A DNA stretch of 40,000 nt from assembly GCF_017916325.1 (NCBI RefSeq), contig NC_090154.1, positions 15,001 to 55,000 on the forward strand, in the 5' to 3' direction. This stretch comes from Leishmania martiniquensis. Lineage: Eukaryota; Euglenozoa; Kinetoplastea; Trypanosomatida; Trypanosomatidae. Position numbers and translations under genes: made by a program. The number at the start of each line of letters is the position of its first letter. Position 1 is the first letter of the stretch. The notes under the pieces were generated by a model that was not told where the DNA came from, made no database searches, and worked only from the letters and a program-made list of their open reading frames with translations. Below, in pieces: positions 1-10,175 of the stretch.

Positions 1-980
1 ATCCACGCCTCTGAGAGCGTCTCCTCCTCGTCCCTGTCCTCCTCCGTCACTTGCGACTCGGCGTCGGTGGAGCGAATACTCGCCTCGTAGGCATGCTCGC
101 TAATCACGTGGCCGTGGGAGCTCTCCGTCGGGCCTGCGGTGCGACGCCGGCGCGGCGGCAGCTTCGCGCGCTGTCGCGTCGCAATTCCGTATACGACCTC
201 GCCCAATAAGAAAAAGGCGAGGCAAAGCAGCCACGTCCGCCACTTGCTCGATGCGCCACTGACGGCAGCAGCAATCTGCTGAGCCCCCAGAGCGCCTGCC
301 GAGGCCACGTGCGCCTGGGCGGCCGCTGGGCCGTACGGATTACTGGCGCCCATGTCTATCCCCGCGCGTGGCATCCGCTCCTGCGCGTTCGAAAATGCGC
401 GCACTGCCTTCATGCTATAGTAGGTACCGAAGCACACGCCGAAGAGCTCCATAGCAGAGCGGAGGCCCTGAACTAGCACGTTGGTGAGGTGGCCTGCAAT
501 TTCCATCCGTGCCTGAAGGCGCGCTTGTCGGTGCTGCTGGCGCTGCTGCCGGATCAGCTGGCGCTCCTTCTTGTGCTCTGCCTGGATACGGCGACTGCGC
601 TCCGCAGGTGACTCATTCAGCGGTGGCAGCGGGGTCGTGTGCTGATTGATGGGGGAGGGTAGCGGATTGGATTGGTCTGACTGTTGCTGCAAATTGAGTG
701 GGGATGATATGCCGTTATTGTGAGCGCTATCACCGCTGTTGCCCAGACTGTTGGGACCGCCTAGGCTGAAGTTGGGGTTGGAGCCGTATTGGCTGCTGCG
801 GGCAAAGTTGTTGAGTCCGCTGCTCATTCCGTAGGAAGACCCTCCTATGAGGCCTGGGCTTCCGTACATGCCGCCCATACCGCCTAAACCCCCACCGTAC
901 ATGCCGCCCATACCGCCTAAGCCCCCACCGTACATGCCACCCATACCGCCTAAGCCCCCACCGTACATGCCGCCGAACAT
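1..980 (-). CDS. PEX13: Peroxin-13 (glycosomal docking protein), 3' end outside the window
   Basis: This reading frame is open from the ATG at 980 to the window edge, giving about 326 codons and no stop. Residues 1-50 are Gly/Tyr/Met-rich repeats (GGMYGGGLGG). A polar Ser/Asn/Pro linker follows, then a basic Arg/Gln helix at about 125-155. Residues about 157-192 include VQGLRSAMELFGVCFGTYYS, which fits the Pex13 N-terminal domain. A hydrophobic segment at about 247-262 (WLLCLAFFLLGEVVYG) is a likely membrane span. The visible C-terminal part is acidic and Ser-rich. In the family, PEX13 sits in the glycosome/peroxisome membrane and forms the import docking complex with PEX14, receiving PEX5 cargo. 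A YG-rich N-terminus is typical of kinetoplastid PEX13. Any SH3 domain would lie beyond the window. The assignment is firm; which paralogue (PEX13.1 or PEX13.2) it is remains inference. Confidence 0.85.
   Translation of the reverse strand, partial: MFGGMYGGGLGGMGGMYGGGLGGMGGMYGGGLGGMGGMYGSPGLIGGSSYGMSSGLNNFARSSQYGSNPNFSLGGPNSLGNSGDSAHNNGISSPLNLQQQSDQSNPLPSPINQHTTPLPPLNESPAERSRRIQAEHKKERQLIRQQRQQHRQARLQARMEIAGHLTNVLVQGLRSAMELFGVCFGTYYSMKAVRAFSNAQERMPRAGIDMGASNPYGPAAAQAHVASAGALGAQQIAAAVSGASSKWRTWLLCLAFFLLGEVVYGIATRQRAKLPPRRRRTAGPTESSHGHVISEHAYEASIRSTDAESQVTEEDRDEEETLSEAW
868..966 (-). repeat. Three tandem 33-bp units in the PEX13 N-terminus
   Basis: Units at 868-900, 901-933 and 934-966 differ at only one or two bases. 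Each encodes an 11-residue Gly/Met/Tyr/Leu unit, and a partial fourth unit runs into the start codon. The few differences between copies look synonymous, so the array is either recent or homogenised. Confidence 0.9.
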
Positions 981-2697
981 GATGAAGGTTGGAGAACTTT
1001 AATGACGAAAAAAAAGAAAGAATGTGCGGGGCACGGAGAACACGAGCGCAGTGGTAAAATACGATCTCTCCGCGAGGTGCGACGAGCTGCACCGCAAAGG
1101 TGAAGTACGCGGCGTCCGACTCAGACATATCGTGAAGGTATTTGCATAAGAGAGGGAAAAAAAGAACAAACGGTAGAGGAAAAGAGGAGTGTGCCAGCAT
1201 CGTGAAGCCAGTGACAGCGGCGCTTGCAGCTCATGTAGCTCTCTTCGAACGCGCCATCACGCATGAAGGGTAGAGATGCACATAACGCTCTGCTTGCGCT
1301 CGCATTAGGACGCAGCAGAGCGGGGGACATCAGAAAGTGGGAAAGGAGCCCCGCTGGCAGCGAGGGGTCCAGCATGCCATGCTTAGCGCTGAAAGGCAGC
1401 CATGCATTCGTCTGCTCTTCATTTTCCTTCTCTTCCCGAAGGTGGCAGCAAGAGGAGGAGGGTGCAGACTTTTCGCATCGAGCAGAAGCGCATGCCTACT
1501 GCAGCTACAGCAGCAGGCCACGCTTGGCACTCTCGTGTGCTGCTTGTACCTGGGGTGTGCGTGGGAGCGAGAAGTACCGAAGGGGACTCACACGTGACCA
1601 CCGTTTAAAAAGACGAGTAAAGGGAAAAAAGAGATAGAGGAAAGTAGAAAAGGTGCGCGCGCGTATGGGGGAGTCGAGGGAGAGGGATAGAGAAGGGCGT
1701 TGGCGCACGTATTTTAAATTACATCGGCTGCTCCCTGCCTTTCGGCCAGCAGTGCTGTCTGCGAGGCAAATAGGGAGGGGAGGGGAGAAGGAGCAAGCGA
1801 GACGCCCATGAAGAATAAAACTAGCGACGGCTAGGTTGAGGAGGGTGTCTTCAATACAAGACAAAAAAGGCAGCGCAGGGCACCCGGCAGTCCAAACATA
1901 CCCAGAAGGAGAAGAACTTGGCTCTCTCTCGCACACCGCGCCCACATTCACTAAGAAGAAAGGCATCAAATGTACGCAGAGAGCCTAATTTCCTCTGCCG
2001 TTCGTGTAACGCAGCTCAATCCCAGCCATTGCGAACAGAGCGTCTGCCGTGGAATCGAGCCAAGTTTTTAACGGGCTCTGCCTGCCCCTCCTCACTTCTC
2101 CCTTGCATGCGCTCTGCACTACCGCAGGCAGACGTACCCGGGTGTGCTGTACGCCACGATCCACAGGGGCAGCTTTAAGCGCTCTGCTCCATGGTAAAAG
2201 GGGCGACCTCAGGCGCGCGGGAACTGAAAAGAGGAAGGGGGCAGGCGCGTGCTGGACGAGCTCAAGGAGAGCGTTGGAGAGCCTCAGAGCAGGGCTTTTA
2301 GAGGCCCGACACCCTGCTAGTATGTCAGGCTTCACTCGCAAGCCCTTCCAGCAGGTGCATCCCCAAATAAGACGTGTGGGACCGCAACGTAGGAGTCTAG
2401 GTGGCGCGATGGCGCAGTGGGAGGCGTTTACACGATGCTCGCGGCATCTGTGCCGGATCACCGTATGCAGGGGGAACTAGAAGATGCAGCATGTTACACC
2501 CACGCACACACATACACTGTGAAGTGGAGGCGTATGGATCTCTTCGCGCAGTTCTTCGTCTATCGCTATTGTTTTGCCGACCTCTGAATGCGTTGCTCGG
2601 GTACGGAGGAAAGAGAAGAACGAGCGTATGCAGCTGGGGCGTGAGAAAGGCGGAGGTCTAGAGACAGCGACACTACAAGCGAGAGCTGAAGGAGACG
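981..2697. other. Intercistronic region, J-protein to PEX13
   Basis: No convincing gene is present. The region should hold the 3' UTR of the J-protein mRNA and the short 5' UTR of PEX13. Purine-rich tracts on the + strand lie at about 1620-1660 and 1765-1800. The part from about 2030 to 2480 has a more even, coding-like composition and fewer simple tracts than the rest, but no ORF there looks like a protein. Confidence 0.6.
997..1022 (-). promoter_or_regulatory. Predicted spliced-leader acceptor for PEX13
   Basis: Read on the minus strand, a T/C-rich tract (1008-1022) is followed by the first AG, which is CT at 997-998 on the + strand. This would leave a 5' UTR of about 16 nt. The prediction rests on the polypyrimidine-AG rule for trypanosomatid trans-splicing. 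Confidence 0.45.
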
Positions 2698-3996
2698 CTA
2701 CAATTTCCATTCATCTAAATTAATCGTCTGGCCAGAGCTCTTGGCAGCTCGCAGCGCCTCGAGCTTGGCCTTCATCTCGGCCTCGATGCGATCCGTCTCC
2801 TTCCGCATCGCGGACACTTCCTCCTCGTGCCTTTGCCTCTCCAGCATCATCTGCGCCATCACGCGCTTCCGCTGCTCTCCCAGCTCGGCTGTGGTGCGGG
2901 TGCGCTCCTGCTTTGCAGCCTCTGCCTCTTTTGCCCGCTCTTGCTCGCGCACCCTTTCCTCCTCCAGCACTCGCTCCTGCTCTGCACGCTTACGCTCCTC
3001 CTCGCGCAGTCGCTCTTCAGCCTTGGTGCGCTCGATTGCCTCGCGGAGTGCCTGCTGCTCTTGCGCCTCGCGCACCTTGGCTTCTGCGCGACGTACCGCG
3101 TCCGCCAGTTCCTGCCCCAGCTGCTTTTGCGCCATGTCGCGCGTGAAGCGATGCTCAGCGGCCAGGCTTGTCGCCTCAGCCCTCTCCTCCGCTAGGCGGC
3201 GACGCTCCTCGGCTAATTCGCGCTTTTGTGATGCCAAATCACGCAGATGGCGCTCGACGTCCGCCTGCTGCTCACGTTGCACTTCGGCGTACGCCTCCAT
3301 AAGTGCCTTCTGCTCGGCCGCCTTCTGTTCAGCTGCCTCAGACTCCCTCTTGAGCCTCTGCATGTCACGCTCACGGTCGCGCTGCTCCTTGGCCTGTCTC
3401 ATCTCCTCCTCGCGCTCTTCCTCTCGCCGGCGCTGCATGTCGCGCCACTCCTCAGCTCTGCGCTGCTCCTCGCGCTCGAGGTTCTTGGCATACTCGGCCT
3501 TTGCCTTGGTCACCTCCTCGGCCCGCCGCAACTCCTCCTGCTTTTTTTTGAACCACTCGGCGAAGGTGCCCTCGGAGGTGGCGCCGCGAAATCCACCATT
3601 TGGAGTGCCGGAGAGGGGGTTCTTTTTGTATTGATCGTAGGCGTCCTTGAACAGCTGCTCGTCTGTGGCGTAGCGCGGCTTGCGGGAGGCGCCGGCGTCG
3701 GCACCGTAAGACGATGATGGGTTGGCGGCGGGAGACGACGGCTGTGGAGCCGCCTGGCGGTACGGACGCGCGCCGAAGCCGCGCTCCCGCCGCGTCAACT
3801 CACGGTCGTAAGCCGAGCGCTTTGTGGGGTCATTGAGTGTTTGGTACGCGTTTACGACTAGTTTAAAAATTGCCTCGCCGTTTGGGTTCTTGTCTGGGTG
3901 CAGCTGCAGCGCCTTCAGCTTGTACGCCTGGCGGATCGCATCTTTGTTGGCAGAACGTGATATTCCCAAGATGGTGTAGTGGTCTTGTTTATCCAT
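2698..3996 (-). CDS. J-domain protein (DnaJ/HSP40) with long charged coiled coil
   Basis: The product has 432 residues. A J domain fills residues 6-66: helix I YTILGISRSA, then QAYKLKALQLHPDKN with the HPD motif at 33-35, then AYQTLNDPTKRSAYDREL. Residues 71-140 are a Pro/Ser/Gly linker. From about 145 to 415 the sequence is an almost uninterrupted Glu/Arg/Lys/Ala helix with coiled-coil character, and it ends in NLDEWKL. There is no G/F-rich region, no zinc-finger CxxCxGxG repeat and no membrane span, so this is a class C J-protein, expected to stimulate an Hsp70 ATPase and to oligomerise or bind partners through the coil. The frame continues upstream to 4389, but that part reads as UTR and lies beyond the predicted splice acceptor at 4076-4077, so the ATG at 3996 is preferred. 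The client is unknown. Confidence 0.9.
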   Translation of the reverse strand: MDKQDHYTILGISRSANKDAIRQAYKLKALQLHPDKNPNGEAIFKLVVNAYQTLNDPTKRSAYDRELTRRERGFGARPYRQAAPQPSSPAANPSSSYGADAGASRKPRYATDEQLFKDAYDQYKKNPLSGTPNGGFRGATSEGTFAEWFKKKQEELRRAEEVTKAKAEYAKNLEREEQRRAEEWRDMQRRREEEREEEMRQAKEQRDRERDMQRLKRESEAAEQKAAEQKALMEAYAEVQREQQADVERHLRDLASQKRELAEERRRLAEERAEATSLAAEHRFTRDMAQKQLGQELADAVRRAEAKVREAQEQQALREAIERTKAEERLREEERKRAEQERVLEEERVREQERAKEAEAAKQERTRTTAELGEQRKRVMAQMMLERQRHEEEVSAMRKETDRIEAEMKAKLEALRAAKSSGQTINLDEWKL

Positions 3997-4837
3997 TGCT
4001 TTGCACGGCAGCGCGCATCCCCGGGTGTGCGTCGGGAGTAAGACTGGGAGAAGGAAACTTCGCACAAATAAATCACTGCGTGTGGGCGTGGCGGAGGCAG
4101 AGAGGGGAAGCAGCGAGAAAAGGACAGGAGAGAGAAGGAATGGCACGCATAGAAGAGCCAAGAAGAGGGTCGAACAAGATGCACGGGCCTGACCGTCCGC
4201 AGGACGATATGGACAGTGCAACGAGCCCGTTGAGGCACAGGCCTTCCCTCTTGAGTATCGACACCACACATCGCCGCTCCAATGGGGGTGGAGCGCAGCG
4301 TATCTACGTGAGCCTTGTCGCGCTGACACGCATGCACAGAGGTGCACACTGAGATGCTGTCGATGAAGCCAATGCAACAGCAACAGCATTGGTCAGGGAC
4401 GAGCTGTAGGAATGACCGAACACGGAAGGAAAATCATGAAGATGCCAACCGCGAAAAGACGAACGCAGAGAAGAAAGGATTTTTTTAAAGCCCATGCATC
4501 GCAGCACATGTGTGTCGCGCAACCATGTCTGTAATGCACTTGTGCAAAACCGAGCTCGGCCATACACCGAGCAGGAGCACATTCCCACAACAGGGGGTGA
4601 TGGAGAGAGGCACAACGAGGGGGAGCGAGATGGCGAAGAGAGCCCAGGCGATGCACCGAGGGGCTGTCTCTGTGCCTGTGTGTGCTTCCGTGTCTGCTTG
4701 GCAGTGGTGCACGTTGTATTCGTCTCCCCTTTATTTCTGCACACGGAATCATCCCCAGCGGCATGTACGCGGCGGCGCGAGAGCAGAATGCCGGCGAGCA
4801 AGCAAGACATGCACGCCCACGTCGCGAGCATGGGAGC
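3997..4837. other. Intercistronic region, J-like protein to J-protein
   Basis: At about 0.84 kb this is one of the shortest gaps. The part next to 3997 carries the predicted splice acceptor of the J-protein gene. The rest should be the 3' UTR of the J-like gene. ORFs on both strands here overlap each other and look random. Confidence 0.6.
4076..4145 (-). promoter_or_regulatory. Predicted spliced-leader acceptor for the J-protein gene
   Basis: On the minus strand a pyrimidine-rich stretch of about 65 nt without any AG ends at the AG opposite CT 4076-4077. The 5' UTR would be about 79 nt. This acceptor excludes the longer ORF start at 4389 and so decides the start codon. Confidence 0.55.
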
Positions 4838-6049
4838 TTACTCGTTCTGCTTTGCCTGTTCCGCCGCCCTATTCTCCTCCTCGGCTTGCGCTTCGTCAAG
4901 GTCCAGCTCCTGCAGGAATCTCTGAGATTCTTTCAAGGCCAGCGGCAGGCGGGAGAGTACAAAGAGTATGACGCATCCGAGTACGGCCGTCTCGCCCCAC
5001 ACACCAATATACTGGTGCAGGAAGTCCAACCACATAATGATGATGCGGTACTTGAAGGTTCCCAGCGCCATCTCCTGCCCCCAGCCACCGTGGCGGGCGC
5101 TAATGTGACGCATATGCTCCGGTGGCTTTGCGCCGTAGAGAAGGTAGTACTTGCGCGCATCAGGATTCTCGATGATCTCATACGCGTCTTTCAGCTCCTC
5201 GAGCGCCATCTTGCGGTACTCGTCGTCTTCCTCCGTCTCTAAAATCTGCCGACGCTTCTCCTCGTACTTCTTTTTCAACTGAGCAGGGGTGGTGGATCGC
5301 GCGGACTTGGTATCCTTCGCGTCGAGTAGTACGCCGAAGAGCTCCCGATCCACCTGCGACGCCAGCTTGTTGTAGGCAAGCTCTACTTGCTTGTTTTCTG
5401 CCTCACACCTGCGACCGCAGTAGACTAGCTGACCGTGTTTCTCTTGGTGATCGTGAAAGGCCTGCTTGATTTGCTGTCGCACCCTAAAGTTTTCGAGGCG
5501 ACGCGCTTTGTCGGGGTCGACGGCAGCCTCCTTCGACGAGGTATTTGTCGCAGACGCGTTAGTCGGATCTGACGCCGTCCCTTGTGACAGGTTGAGGCGG
5601 CCTTCGATGCCGAGCGTGTGGTAGTAGGCCTCCAGCTCCTCGGCGTCCACAGCGCGGTGGGGGTTAAGAACTTCGCCAAAGCCTCTACCAGACTCCACCT
5701 GCGGCACCTCCAAGTTGTACTCCTCGTCGTACTTAGTGAGCATAAGGAAGATGATAGCAGCGAATATGAGAATGCCAAAGAAGTAACGAAAGCACCTCCC
5801 CGAGTCCTCGTGCCGCTCCACGAGCTCGCTCCATTCGGCCTGCGTGATGACGCCGCGGTTGGGGTCGCGGTTGCGCGCTGTGTAACCTGCATAACCGTAG
5901 AAGGGGTTCCTCTGCTGTGCACCACCCGTGGCGCCCATTAGCCCCTGCCGTGCGAAGAGGTTCTGCTGCGCCCGCGCGGCACTCTCCTCTAGCTTAGCGC
6001 GACGATTCAGCGACTGCTGCTGCCGCACCTGGGCCGCTTTCGGCTTCAT
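4838..6049 (-). CDS. Two-span membrane protein with HPD-less J-like domain
   Basis: The product has 403 residues. The N-terminus is basic and Gln/Arg-rich (1-60). A first membrane span lies at about 86-104 (RYFFGILIFAAIIFLML) and a second at about 350-368 (VWGETAVLGCVILFVLSRL), followed by an acidic, Glu-rich tail. Between the spans, residues about 236-306 match a J domain in outline: ELFGVLLDAKD for helix I, an Arg/Lys-rich helix II, and ALEELKDAYEIIENPDARK followed by YYLLYG for helices III-IV. The loop that should carry HPD reads LETEEDD. By its layout it belongs with J-like proteins that cannot stimulate Hsp70 in the usual way. ER or mitochondrial membrane location is possible; nothing in the sequence settles it. 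Its downstream neighbour is a canonical J-protein. The ATG at 6049 is the only sensible start. Confidence 0.8.
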   Translation of the reverse strand: MKPKAAQVRQQQSLNRRAKLEESAARAQQNLFARQGLMGATGGAQQRNPFYGYAGYTARNRDPNRGVITQAEWSELVERHEDSGRCFRYFFGILIFAAIIFLMLTKYDEEYNLEVPQVESGRGFGEVLNPHRAVDAEELEAYYHTLGIEGRLNLSQGTASDPTNASATNTSSKEAAVDPDKARRLENFRVRQQIKQAFHDHQEKHGQLVYCGRRCEAENKQVELAYNKLASQVDRELFGVLLDAKDTKSARSTTPAQLKKKYEEKRRQILETEEDDEYRKMALEELKDAYEIIENPDARKYYLLYGAKPPEHMRHISARHGGWGQEMALGTFKYRIIIMWLDFLHQYIGVWGETAVLGCVILFVLSRLPLALKESQRFLQELDLDEAQAEEENRAAEQAKQNE

Positions 6050-7914
6050 TGCACAGCAATACTGTTCTTCTGATTCGTTGTGGGCCCCTGGTCGAGGAAA
6101 AGAATTGGCGCTGTACTCAAAAGGAAACGGCGCAAAATGAGAGCGATGACCGGAAGTATTAGTCGTAGAAGTCGGGAGAGCACCGCTTTCCCATCGTATG
6201 GCCGTTGTTCGCCTTCTGTTTCGTCACTGCAAGGGCAGCAGCCAGCCTCGAAGCCCACGAGAAAGACGTATGCGCGGCTGAGTGCACCACTCTTCTCGAG
6301 TGGATCTGGGCCCTGGCGCGTGATTCTGCGAACCCCCAAGGCCTTGAAGAGGGAAGGGGCTTTGTGATACAGCGGGTCGGATCGCTTCGAGATTACGCGC
6401 AGCTGCTGCTCTTCACTTGTTCGTATTCTCCCTTCACTACTCTCTTCTCAATGGTTCGGCGCTCTCGGCCCTCCTTTCAACTGTGCGAAACGAGAGAAAC
6501 GCAGCACTCGGAAAAGGTCAAGTCATCGAGCATACATATTCGATGGGTGCGCGTATGTTCGGATACGTTTAGAGGGAACAGGTGTGCAAGCATGGGTTAA
6601 ATGGTACAAGACGAAAGCGAAGATGATCGATTGAAGAACTGGCGTCATTACAAGTACGCTGCATGGCGCTCATCGTGAGGCTGCTGTGGCTGGAGCAAAG
6701 GGCGTCGTGCGCAGCGCGCAGCCTGACGGGCGCCGCGTACACCTGTGACTGACGGTGCCACACCGTGCGCCAGCGTCAAGTGCATCGCTTGAAGGAAAAC
6801 CCCGTGGGCTTTCGCCGTTGCACCGCGACACCGAGCTGTTTGTGAAAGAGGGAGGAAGAGGTGAAGGGCTCTGTCCTTCTCAGTTATGAGAGAGGCCCCT
6901 GCCACTCATCGGAGAGTGGAAGAGAACAGACATGGAATGGGCGCTGCTGCCGTGGTGCAGTCACTTTCCTAGCTGCCCACTACCTGCCGCCTATGCTTTC
7001 CACTTTGTGACCTCTCTTCAAAGCCGCTCCGCTCTGCTATCTGCTCATTTTCTTTTCTGGCTTTCGCTCTCTCGCATCTGTTTTTTTCCGTTTCTTTCGG
7101 CGTGAAGGAGTGCGAGGAGACACGCCGCCGCCGCCCGAATCCACAACAACGGAAGGGCAATGGAGAGAAGAAAAAAGTGTCGATTATATCGCAGTTGTTA
7201 GAGGAGGGAGGAAACCTCTCTCGTTTTCTCCTCCGTTATTCTTCAAGAAGAAAATCCACACACGTACCTGCGCATACGAGAAGAAAAAGAACAGCTTACG
7301 GAGCCGAGCTGCGAGAGGGATGTATGTATGAGCTCATGGGGGAGCGACGAAGCACACGAACAGTGGTCGGCAGTACCAATACCCCCCTACCGCATGTGAT
7401 GTGCGCCTCCTTTGCCCTAGGCTGCATACAACCTATCCTTACCGCTTTCCCTCTGAGCTCATTGCCCCTGCGGCGCCCGCCCCTTCACAGCTTCGTGAAG
7501 CTCGCCGTGAAGAGATAAGAGGAAGAAGCCAAAGGAAAGCCAGAAAGGCATTGCCCTCTGCCCACTTCATTCGCCCCGTCCTGTCTCTTCATCACTCGCC
7601 TCTGCGCCGGCGCGTGCCCCGCTGCCTTTCCCCGCCTTCCATTACACAACAGCGCACCCCACACACACACAGACACAAGCATAGGGAAACACGCGCACAA
7701 ACATGCGCGCACTGCGATATCATTCACCTGTCGCCCTGGACAATGCCGCGAAGGCACCACTTTGCACGCACGGGGCTTCACAGCCTTTGGTCCAAGGTCG
7801 CCCATCCGCCCCCCTCTCCCATCCGCACACAATGGAACATTTTGAGAGTGCGGCCGAGAGCAGCGGCAGGGCCGCAGCCGACAGATGAGTGCCTCTTAGA
7901 CGAAACAAGGCCCT
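6050..7914. other. Intercistronic region, fibrillarin to J-like protein
   Basis: About 1.9 kb with no recognisable gene. A weak candidate acceptor for the J-like gene lies at about 6111 (CTGTACTC on the + strand, with a short purine run behind it). Pyrimidine-rich stretches on the + strand (about 6960-7100 and 7430-7660) lie in what should be the fibrillarin 3' UTR. A short CA run lies at 7658-7680. Confidence 0.6.
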
Positions 7915-8784
7915 TTACGCAGCCTGCGGGACGTTTTTGTAGTAGCCCGTGACGACGCAGTGGTCTCGCTCGAAGGGCTCCAGCGACACCTGCTCCTTCG
8001 GACGGAGGCCGGAGTCCTTCAGTTTCTGCACCTCGGACGCGAATACGGCTGCCGGGTCGGCCGTGGAATCGATGCAGTTCGCCTTAATCGAAATCACGAA
8101 GCCGCCGTTCCCCTTCAGGAAGTGCTGGGCGTTGAGGGCTAAAATGCGCGCCTGGTCTGGTTGAGCAACGTCCATGAAGATGCAGTCCACCAGGCGTGGA
8201 ATGAGCATGCGGTATTTCTGTGGGTAGCGGGCATCCTCCAAGATAGGAACGACATTGCTGCGGCGCTTCGTCATCTCCTCCAGGTCGCGACCGCTGCGAT
8301 GCGAGAACTCCACCGCATACACGACGCCCTCCGGCCCCACAAGATCGGATACGTGGCTAACAGTAGTGCCGCTGGCTGCGCCGAGGTACAGCACGGCGGA
8401 ACCAGGCTCCATGTAGATATTCGCTACGCCGGCGTAGATGGCGGACGCGAGCTTGGAGCGGTACGGGTTCCACACGCGGAACTCGTGCGATTCGGACTCG
8501 CCGGCCACCGTGCCATTCACACGCTTCTCGCTGTACACGGAAACGCCAGGGACCAGCGACCGCGTGGAGAGGGTGTCCTTTCCGGCCAAGAGGTAGCACC
8601 CGCCAAAACGGGCATGCGGGTGGAAGATGTTACCCTTAGGTGCGCCCGCTCCTCCCCGCCCACCGCGACCGCCGCCACGGCCACCACCGCGACCACCGCC
8701 ACGGCCACCACCACGCGCATCGCCTCGACCACCGCCACGGCCACCACCGCCACGCCCACCAAAGCCACCGCGTCCGCCGCGCAT
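7915..8784 (-). CDS. NOP1: Fibrillarin (box C/D snoRNP 2'-O-methyltransferase)
   Basis: The product has 289 residues. A GAR domain of Arg-Gly-Gly repeats fills residues 1-46. The fibrillarin fold follows: [11 protein letters not shown] at 52-62, the SAM-binding motif [14 protein letters not shown] at 131-144, [11 protein letters not shown] at 157-167, [10 protein letters not shown] at 183-192, and [10 protein letters not shown] at 232-241. The expected catalytic tetrad is visible as K111 (RSKLASAI), D184, K234 and H275 (FERDHCVV). It methylates rRNA 2'-hydroxyls in the nucleolus, guided by box C/D snoRNAs. The frame stays open up to 9048 but with no further Met before that point, and the predicted acceptor at 8934 excludes it. 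The identification is close to certain; paralogues are possible elsewhere in the genome. Confidence 0.97.
   Translation of the reverse strand: MRGGRGGFGGRGGGGRGGGRGDARGGGRGGGRGGGRGGGRGGRGGAGAPKGNIFHPHARFGGCYLLAGKDTLSTRSLVPGVSVYSEKRVNGTVAGESESHEFRVWNPYRSKLASAIYAGVANIYMEPGSAVLYLGAASGTTVSHVSDLVGPEGVVYAVEFSHRSGRDLEEMTKRRSNVVPILEDARYPQKYRMLIPRLVDCIFMDVAQPDQARILALNAQHFLKGNGGFVISIKANCIDSTADPAAVFASEVQKLKDSGLRPKEQVSLEPFERDHCVVTGYYKNVPQAA
8647..8784 (-). repeat. GC-rich low-complexity stretch coding the fibrillarin GAR domain
   Basis: Repeated CCACCGCCACG-type units on the + strand encode the RGG repeats. The region is prone to unequal exchange, so its copy number may vary between strains. Confidence 0.85.
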
Positions 8785-10175
8785 GATCGCCAGGTTGCAA
8801 GAGTGGGAAAGTATGTGAATGGGTGCGTCTGTTTTCTCTCCTGTCGCTGTCTTCGTGTGCAACGACCCAAAAACAACACGGAGAGGGTATGTGCAAGCAA
8901 GTGTGTTTGCGGCCCGTCTGTACACCCAGCGTACTAGGGAAGAGGAAGCGTGAAGAAGGACCAGCGCATGCGAAAGAGAGTTGAAAACTGCATGTGGAAA
9001 AAGCAAGAAGCACGGCGGACTACGGATGCAGAAAAATGAGGAGGGCACTGCACCGCGTTCGACGAAGTCCTGTCCGCATACGATGCATGAACTGCCGGAG
9101 AGGGGGCCGGCGAGGAGGCCCGAGAGCTCGAATCAATGTCCCCTCGGAGGCATTTGCTTCCGTATGGGAGGAATACAGAGAAAAAAGGCAGGTGCCGCAT
9201 CATAGCCGGTCCATGCCTTGTTCCACCTTCCTCGAAAAAGGGATGAACCGCGCCCCAGCCGAACGTCGAATCAGCCAGCTAGTGGGACCCCCACAGCGCA
9301 CAGAGTGGTGCGTCTGACACTTTGCGTGTGCGTGTTTGTGTTTGGGTGTCGAATCGACGGAGGCGCACAGACAGAGAGACGCGCAGAAGCAACGGGCTAA
9401 CTGGAGCGAAACGAGGTAAGTGGAGGGTATTGAGGCGAAGAGAGCAGGAAAGGCTGCTACTCCCGACGTCTCCCACCCTTCTCCCGCCATCCGTGCTCAT
9501 CGAAGCAATACTATGCACCGAGGGAAGTATAGGAAAGAGGCCATCGTCGAGGGAACGGGAAAAAGTGTGCACGTACGGCCAAGAAGATGCACAGGCAGAC
9601 ACACACACGCACACATTGACGGCTGGGAGGCGCACAGCATCGTCTTTTCGATAACACGCGAAAGAGCTCAGCAAGGCGCACATAGAGTTGTGAGGGGAGA
9701 CGGCAAGCAGATGCGCATGCGGCACAGCAACATCGCGTTGCACTTCGCTTCCCCCCTCCTCTCCCTAGATTTCATCTTCTCTTGGTCCCTTGGATCTTGA
9801 CGAAGCAAGGCCCATGACAAAATGCCCTCTTCACAGCCCAGGCGTCCGGAACAGGCGTAAAGTGCCAAAAGCCTTGAGACGAGGGCACCATAGCGGTGGC
9901 CACGGTCACTATTGTCCTCCACGTCACCTATCTACCCCACATGCATGCGCCATAGTCAGCAGCGCCAACGCGTGCAGTGTCCCCCTCGGAGAGAGCACCA
10001 CGTCACACCACCGCTTTCTGCTTTGGGTAGCACAGGAGAAAGAGGATGCAGAATGCGACGTGGGCAAGAGGGCGCGCATGGCACACGCACCTTACCTTCG
10101 AGAAGGGGCCGGAAAACAAAGATCGTAACCGCGATGCTGGCCACTGTACTGATCAACAGCACCCACTAGGCGAGC
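8785..10175. other. Intercistronic region, clathrin light chain to fibrillarin
   Basis: About 1.4 kb without a supported gene. It holds the fibrillarin splice acceptor near 8934 and a second purine tract at 8998-9013. A CA-rich run at 9598-9615 and further purine-rich stretches at 9415-9560 lie in the expected clathrin light chain 3' UTR. Confidence 0.6.
8934..8962 (-). promoter_or_regulatory. Predicted spliced-leader acceptor for fibrillarin
   Basis: On the minus strand the T/C-rich tract covering 8937-8962 ends directly in AG (CT at 8934-8935). The 5' UTR would be about 149 nt. The longer ORF start at 9048 lies upstream of this site. Confidence 0.6.

Noticed and set aside
2405..2475. tRNA-like sequence with A-box similarity (TGGCGCAGTGG)
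   Set aside because: No matching B box (GGTTCGANTCC) at the proper distance and no foldable acceptor stem was found.
2741..3634. Long + strand ORF (297 codons) opposite the J-protein coiled coil
   Set aside because: It is the antisense shadow of a Glu/Arg/Lys-rich coding region, read as Ser/Arg/Cys repeats.
4007..4389. N-terminal extension of the J-protein with hydrophobic stretch (possible signal sequence)
   Set aside because: It lies largely upstream of the predicted splice acceptor at 4076 and resembles random UTR reading; the J domain starts within a few residues of the ATG at 3996.
8161..8937. 258-codon + strand ORF opposite fibrillarin
   Set aside because: Shadow of the conserved fibrillarin gene; the Thr/Ala repeat is the reverse of the GAR domain.
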